From Candidatus Eisenbacteria bacterium (GTDB lineage Bacteria; Eisenbacteria; RBG-16-71-46; CAIMUX01; JAHJDP01), in assembly GCA_018831195.1 (NCBI GenBank), contig JAHJDP010000077.1, forward strand, positions 124,001-188,000: a stretch of DNA of 64,000 bases. Reading direction: 5' to 3'. This document shows positions 59,964 through 64,000 of the stretch, in pieces (within the stretch, counting starts at the first letter, position 1; every line of letters begins with the position of its first letter). Under the pieces are notes generated by a model that was given only the letters and a program-made list of their open reading frames with translations, searched no databases and was not told the DNA's origin. A program made the translations under genes and the position numbers.

Positions 59964-60690
59964 CTACGCCACGAGTCGCAAATCATGTTTAACGCCGCCG
60001 AGAACCGGATGAGCGACAAGCTTGCCGGTCGACGACGGAGGCTGCTTCAGTTCCGGATACGGGTCTGGAATCCCGTGGATCGCCTGTGATGGACGCAAAT
60101 GATTGTAATATCGAACATATTCTGAAACAACCCTGCGGATGTGATCAACACCGAGGAAAACAAAGTGGTTCAACGCCTCCTCCCGTAACGTCTTGTTGAA
60201 GTGCTCGCTTTGTGGTGATGCGTTCGGGACGCCGTAGCGAATGGACAATCCTTTGATGTCCATAATCTCGTGCAACCATCGGTCCCGGTGGCAGTGATAG
60301 CTGCACCTTCTGCCGCACTGCTCCACAATCACCTTCCTTTCATTCTGACCGAATATGCCGTCATTGTCGTGGACAAGGAAGCGAGGAGTCATGTCCCAGG
60401 AAGTGTCTTCACGGAGCTTTTGTTTCACCCGGAAGCCCGTCGGGTTGGTGGTTGCGTTAACATGTACAATCCGGCGCAAGTCGATCTCCATGATTATGAA
60501 AACATAAGCAACGGTGAAAGGGTGATGTATTGAGTGAGAAAGTCACAGGACCACAGTTCCTCGACAATCTTGTCCTCGCCTCACTCGAAGCGGTGTCAAC
60601 CGATGACCGTGTCGGGTTTAACGATGATGAGAGGTTGAAACCAGCCCGACCAGAGCCTGCGGATGAGGACCCAGAAGACGCGGCCCCCTG
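59964..60690 (-). pseudogene. Frameshifted rve-type (integrase core) transposase
   Basis: Reading 5' to 3' on the minus strand, pieces of one transposase appear in successive frames: 'LIIVKPDTVIGWHR' (~60620), 'VEELWSCDFLTQYITL' (~60540-60580), 'FTVAYVFIIMEIDLRRIVHV' (~60470-60515), then a long open part (59964-60491) with the core DxD/E region 'FLVHDNDGIFG', 'YGVPNASPQSEHFNKTLREEALNHF' and 'RVVSEYVRYYNHLRPSQAIHG', ending 'GKLVAHPVLGGVKHD'. At least two frameshifts and a deletion after GWHR make it inactive. A short tail of the same element lies at 53340-53470 on the same strand. Confidence 0.8.
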
Positions 60691-61114
60691 CCCAAGTCGT
60701 GTCCGCTTGTGGCTCCGCTGGTAGACAGTTGCTGGCGCATGGCCATAGCACAAATGGGGAATTGCCCTACCGCATGGGATTACGGCCTTTTCGCGGAGGA
60801 CGGGAGCCAGAGACAAAGGCCGCGCATGAACCCTCGGTGGATTGCACCAGCGGCAACGGCCAACCGGTGAGCACGAAGTGACCGAGGTGGGTGACTCCTC
60901 CCAATGGGCCCTGACGCCAAGTGTATATTCGATATTGTGTTGCATGGTTGGGGCGCGATTGATTCCTCACCGCGAAAGGCCATGGAGGACCCCAATCGGC
61001 GCCAGCGTCCTTACTATCCTATAATTTCACCGTGTAAGGAATCCGAATGTCGGCAAACAAATACTGTGGGTGTTGACCAGCTGTGTCTAGGCCGTTGGGA
61101 ATAGGAGGTGCATC
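60691..61114. other. Intergenic region with a 30-bp dispersed repeat
   Basis: No gene is supported. ATGGGATTACGGCCTTTTCG (from 60774, continuing CGGAGGACGGG to 60804) recurs with few changes at 63377-63408. The remainder shows nothing recognisable up to the ribosome site of the next gene. Confidence 0.4.
60774..60804 (+). repeat. Dispersed ~30-bp repeat, copy 1
   Basis: TTACGGCCTTTTCGCGGAGG (60780-60799) and flanking bases match 63377-63408 (TTACGGCCTTTTCGCAGAGG). The two copies are 2.6 kb apart, in the same direction, each near an IS remnant. Confidence 0.6.
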
Positions 61115-62785
61115 ATGCGGCGCATTCTTTTTATGGTTGGGATCATGGTTGTGAGCCTGCCGTCGTTGTCCCATGGAGCCATGCGTACCGTATGTCCGGA
61201 CGGCTCCGGTGACTACATCACGATACAAGCCGCAATCAATGCTTCCGTCAATGGAGACGTCATTGTTCTTTGTAATGGCATTTTCCTAGGGGATGGCAAC
61301 CGAGATATCGATTATCTCGGCAAAATGATAACCGTGCGTTCACAGGGGGGAAATCCCGAGGCCTGCATCATCGACTGCGGAGGCAATCCCCACCGTGGAT
61401 TCAACTTCCATTCTGGTGAGGGAAGCGGTTCGGTGCTGAAGGGAGTCAAGGTCAGGAACGGTTTCGCCGCAACAGGCGAAGGTGGCGGGATCTACTGCGA
61501 CGGGGCTTCACCGACGATCGATAATTGCATTCTTGAAGACAATGTCTGCCCCGGTGGGTATGGAGCCGGCTTCTTCTGCAGGAGCAGCTCCCCTGCGCTC
61601 AATAACTGTACATTCTTCAACAACGGCACGGGTGTGGAAATCGCCGGAGGGGGGATGGCCTGTCTCGATTATTCCTCCCCAATCCTTACCGGGTGCGTTT
61701 TCGAAGAGAATCGGGCGCAGGCCGGCGGGGGCGGCATGATCTGTGCGGGGATTTCGAATCCAGCGTTGACGGATTGCCAATTTTGGGGGAACAGCCTTCA
61801 GCAGATCCCCGGCGCCTGGGGGGGCGGCCTCTTCTGCTGGTCCAGCGCTTCCCCCGTCTTGGAGGGGTGCCTCTTCGATGGGAACCTGGCCACCTGCGGT
61901 GGAGGGATTGCCTGTTATGACCACTGTGATCCCGTGTTGACCGGATGCGTCTTCTCGGAAAACGCCTCGGGCGGAGGGGGCGGGGCTTTCTTCAAATACA
62001 TCTGCAACCCTCAACTCGTCGATTGCACATTCAACAACAACAGCGGCGATTATCCGGTAAACGGATCCGGAGGAGCCATCCTTTGCGACGCCTCATCTCC
62101 CACATTGACAACGTGCACGTTGGCCGGTAATTACGCCACGACCAGCGGGGGGGGCATCTATCTTTATCAATCCTCACCCTCGATCGAGCGGACGATCATT
62201 GCCTTCAACACAATCGGGGAATCTGTTTATTGCTACGGCACCGGCAGTTCCCCCACACTCACCTGCTGCGATGTTTATGGGAACGCCGGCGGGGATTGGG
62301 TCGGATGCATCGCCGGCCAATCGGGCCTTAACGGCAACATCTCCCTGGACCCACTCTTCTGCGACGCTGCCAACGGCAATTACTGCCTGGCGGATGGATC
62401 TCCCTGTGCCCCGTTCACAGCCCCCAATCCGCAATGCGACCTGATCGGCGCCTGGCCGCCCGGCTGCAACGCGGGTGTGGCCGAGGAGACTGTCGTGGAA
62501 TCCGGACTCGGGCTGGAAGCTTTCCCGAGCCCGTTCACAACATCAGCGAGTATCAGGTATTCCCTGCCTGCTCGCGCGGTGGGGGCATTGGTGCTTCTCG
62601 ACATCTATGACACGGCGGGCCGAAGGGTGCGCCGGCTCGTCGACAGCCAGCCGACCACTCAATTGGCGACGGTGGAATGGGACGGCCGGAGCCAGAACGG
62701 CGAGCGCATGGCGGCGGGAATCTACTTCGCCCGGCTCGGCGCCGGAAGGGAAAAGGTCAGCCGGCCCCTCATCTTGATTCGATGA
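61115..62785 (+). CDS. Secreted right-handed beta-helix protein with FlgD-like C-terminal domain
   Basis: A 556-residue exported protein. The signal peptide covers residues ~1-22. 'DGSGDYITIQAAINASVNGDVIVLCNGIF' is the usual opening of Pel-type beta-helix proteins. Many parallel beta-helix turns follow ('GGGIYCDGASPTIDNCILEDN', 'GGGMACLDYSSPILTGCVFEEN'), each ~24-30 residues. The C-terminal ~85 residues are FlgD-like ('VLLDIYDTAGRRVRRLV', 'VEWDGRSQNGERMAAGIYFARL') ending RPLILIR. No catalytic cluster of a pectate lyase is recognisable, so a surface adhesin or glycan-binding role is as likely as an enzyme. TAGGAGGTG precedes the ATG. Confidence 0.8.
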   Translation: MRRILFMVGIMVVSLPSLSHGAMRTVCPDGSGDYITIQAAINASVNGDVIVLCNGIFLGDGNRDIDYLGKMITVRSQGGNPEACIIDCGGNPHRGFNFHSGEGSGSVLKGVKVRNGFAATGEGGGIYCDGASPTIDNCILEDNVCPGGYGAGFFCRSSSPALNNCTFFNNGTGVEIAGGGMACLDYSSPILTGCVFEENRAQAGGGGMICAGISNPALTDCQFWGNSLQQIPGAWGGGLFCWSSASPVLEGCLFDGNLATCGGGIACYDHCDPVLTGCVFSENASGGGGGAFFKYICNPQLVDCTFNNNSGDYPVNGSGGAILCDASSPTLTTCTLAGNYATTSGGGIYLYQSSPSIERTIIAFNTIGESVYCYGTGSSPTLTCCDVYGNAGGDWVGCIAGQSGLNGNISLDPLFCDAANGNYCLADGSPCAPFTAPNPQCDLIGAWPPGCNAGVAEETVVESGLGLEAFPSPFTTSASIRYSLPARAVGALVLLDIYDTAGRRVRRLVDSQPTTQLATVEWDGRSQNGERMAAGIYFARLGAGREKVSRPLILIR

Positions 62786-62801
62786 TATGGAACGACCTGT
62801 C

Positions 62802-62845
62802 AATACGATCGCCCTCAATGAATCGGGGGCGGTCGTATTCTTTAT
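62802..62845 (+). terminator. Rho-independent terminator of the beta-helix gene
   Basis: AATACGATCGCCC (62802-62814) pairs with GGGCGGTCGTATT (62827-62839) with one G-T wobble, followed by CTTTATA. It lies 17 bases after the stop codon. Confidence 0.75.
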
Positions 62846-62964
62846 ACAAGAGATATGTGGAAGACCGGGCGCTTCGACGATGAGTCGCGCTGATATTCGC
62901 GGGTTGTACCGGCGTCCCGGACAAAGCCGCATCACTGTGGTGTCAGAACCCTGCTGAGGCGCCT

Positions 62965-63248
62965 CTTGCCACGAATCCGAACCCGATTACATTGTTGGTT
63001 ATGCTAAGAACGCCGTGCTGGAAAAACAGATCTTTGGCGCTCTTTGCCGGAGCTGGGAACACTGGCGCCGGGGCGATCCTTCATGGAAAGTCCATTGTGC
63101 CCGGGGTGATGTCGAGAACCGGATCAAGGAACTAAAGGTTGACCTGCAGAACGATCGGACGAGTTGCACAATCTTCCTTGCAAATCAGCTGCGGGTATTA
63201 ATGACGGCGGCGGCTTATGTGCTGTTGCAAGAGTTATGTTGTCACTGA
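62965..63248 (+). pseudogene. C-terminal remnant of an IS1380-family transposase
   Basis: The frame 'HESEPDYIVGYAKNAVLEKQ' followed by 'ARGDVENRIKELKVDLQNDR' and 'TSCTIFLANQLRVLMTAAAYVLLQ' matches the end of IS1380 transposases, where family members read 'RGxxENRIKEQQLDLFADRTS...ANQFRLLLSSAAYVL'. A stop codon interrupts it just upstream of 62965, and the N-terminal and most of the catalytic part are missing. Confidence 0.75.
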
Positions 63249-63522
63249 TCGGCCGATTCTTCGGCTGAAATCTTTCGGTGATGTTGCCGGGTCATCGGCG
63301 GTAGGGATGATTAATCAATATTAACCCGGTTTTGCTCTCCTTATTGCTGCTTTTGATCAATTGTCTGATCGAGTGCGATGGAGTTACGGCCTTTTCGCAG
63401 AGGACGGGTATCGCGTACGCAGGATCGCAGGCCGTGACTCTGCCTAAGATGGCTGACGTTTTCCAATACTGTTTTCCGCACACGCGACCTGATACCATAG
63501 ACTGGATTCCATGTGCGTCTCG
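63249..63522. other. Intergenic region with second copy of the dispersed repeat
   Basis: Contains TTACGGCCTTTTCGCAGAGG within 63377-63408, matching 60774-60804. No gene is supported. Confidence 0.4.
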
Positions 63523-63540
63523 ATGAGGAAGGAGGGGAGA

Positions 63541-64000
63541 GTGAGGAACTGGAGATCAATTCATCGAACTCTTCTCGCGGTTCTCTTTTTGGTTCAGTTC
63601 ACGAGTTCGGCCTCCGACACAATGGCCGCGAAGTCGCCTCCCTCCACGGATGTCCTCCTGCACAACTACCAGCAAGTGGCCGCCCTCGAACTCGACTTTC
63701 TTCTCCCCTGGGTATTTGCGGACGATGAGAGGCGGGACGAATTTTCATCCATGCCCCCCGGAGATACTCTGCGGATCGAGCCGGTCGCCAGAGGTATTGC
63801 GCTGGGGGACAGCGCGTCAACCCATCCACTGATCTGGGTCTGGATGGATGGCCACGATCTGGTGGCCGCCTTCGATGAAAACGGAGATGCCACAAGGGAG
63901 GACGCCCGCCCCGACTCGATCGAGGACTGCTACGTCGTGGACCTCGACGCCGATGGAACCGTGGATCGGGTTGTGGATTGGGATGATGTCGATCGCGACG
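63541..64000 (+). CDS. Secreted Asp-rich protein, partial (runs off the right edge)
   Basis: An uninterrupted frame from the GTG at 63541 to the window end (153 codons). GGAGGGG lies 3 bases upstream; an in-frame ATG at 63523 is an alternative start. The first ~25 residues ('RTLLAVLFLVQFTSSASDT') are a signal peptide. The visible mature part is acidic, and its end ('VVDLDADGTVDRVVDWDDVD') has Asp-x-Asp-x-Asp-Gly turns like calcium-binding loops of dockerin/EF-hand type. No enzyme family can be named from the part available. Confidence 0.65.
   Translation, partial: MRNWRSIHRTLLAVLFLVQFTSSASDTMAAKSPPSTDVLLHNYQQVAALELDFLLPWVFADDERRDEFSSMPPGDTLRIEPVARGIALGDSASTHPLIWVWMDGHDLVAAFDENGDATREDARPDSIEDCYVVDLDADGTVDRVVDWDDVDRD

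Overview
The window is a GC-rich bacterial chromosome segment, probably a contig from an uncultured member of the FCB group; Candidatus Eisenbacteria or a relative is my best guess. The guess rests on three secreted proteins with FlgD-like C-terminal domains ending in a short hydrophobic-Arg tail, a LVIVD-repeat protein, an ECF sigma factor next to a Pkn-type kinase, and a high density of TPR proteins. The assignment is inference, not read from a marker gene.

Layout. 1-2.8 kb: the end of an integrated phage-like element (small minus-strand genes, one in the phage 'replication terminator protein' family), closed by the 3' half of a tRNA-Met gene that looks like an attachment site. 2.9-9.2 kb: accessory DNA with a complete AbiE-type toxin/antitoxin pair, a DinB protein, a second AbiE locus whose toxin is wrecked, a DUF4143 ATPase and an IS21 remnant. 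9.5-16.8 kb: a co-directional MacA-MacB-permease-TolC efflux operon running into a histidine kinase and an NtrC-type regulator, with a possible sigma-54 promoter in front. 17-25 kb: a secreted LVIVD propeller protein; a degenerate metallo-beta-lactamase-fold/TPR protein and an ankyrin/PD40 protein, facing a BlaI/M56-peptidase regulatory pair. 25.3-31.8 kb: ECF sigma factor, small membrane protein, Ser/Thr kinase and two paralogous TPR proteins. 31.9-41.7 kb: secreted and surface proteins (two metallopeptidases, a GATase-like protein, a serine hydrolase) and a partly deleted second copy of the hydrolase gene.

41.8-51 kb is a stress and carbon-storage island that has been heavily eroded. Phosphoglucomutase, a radical SAM protein, a LuxR-type regulator, an Hsp20-like protein, DnaJ and a receiver protein look intact. 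Glycogen phosphorylase, a VIT-family transporter, an RNase II/R-like gene and a histidine kinase/NtrC pair survive only as truncated or fused pieces. A strong sigma-54 promoter with tandem upstream palindromes remains in front of the receiver gene. 50.8-53.3 kb holds a YkgJ-type protein and a SEC-C gene that appears split by an in-frame stop.

53.3-63.3 kb: a 1582-residue DUF4062-NTPase-TPR (STAND-like) protein plus a methyltransferase, bracketed by two same-strand remnants of one rve-type insertion sequence. Then come a secreted beta-helix protein, an IS1380 remnant, and a secreted Asp-rich protein running off the right edge. The STAND-like protein is the strongest candidate for an undescribed conflict or signalling system. 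A shared C-terminal WG/FG-x-IK-x-x-YR motif in two unrelated secreted proteins is the strongest candidate for an undescribed sorting signal.
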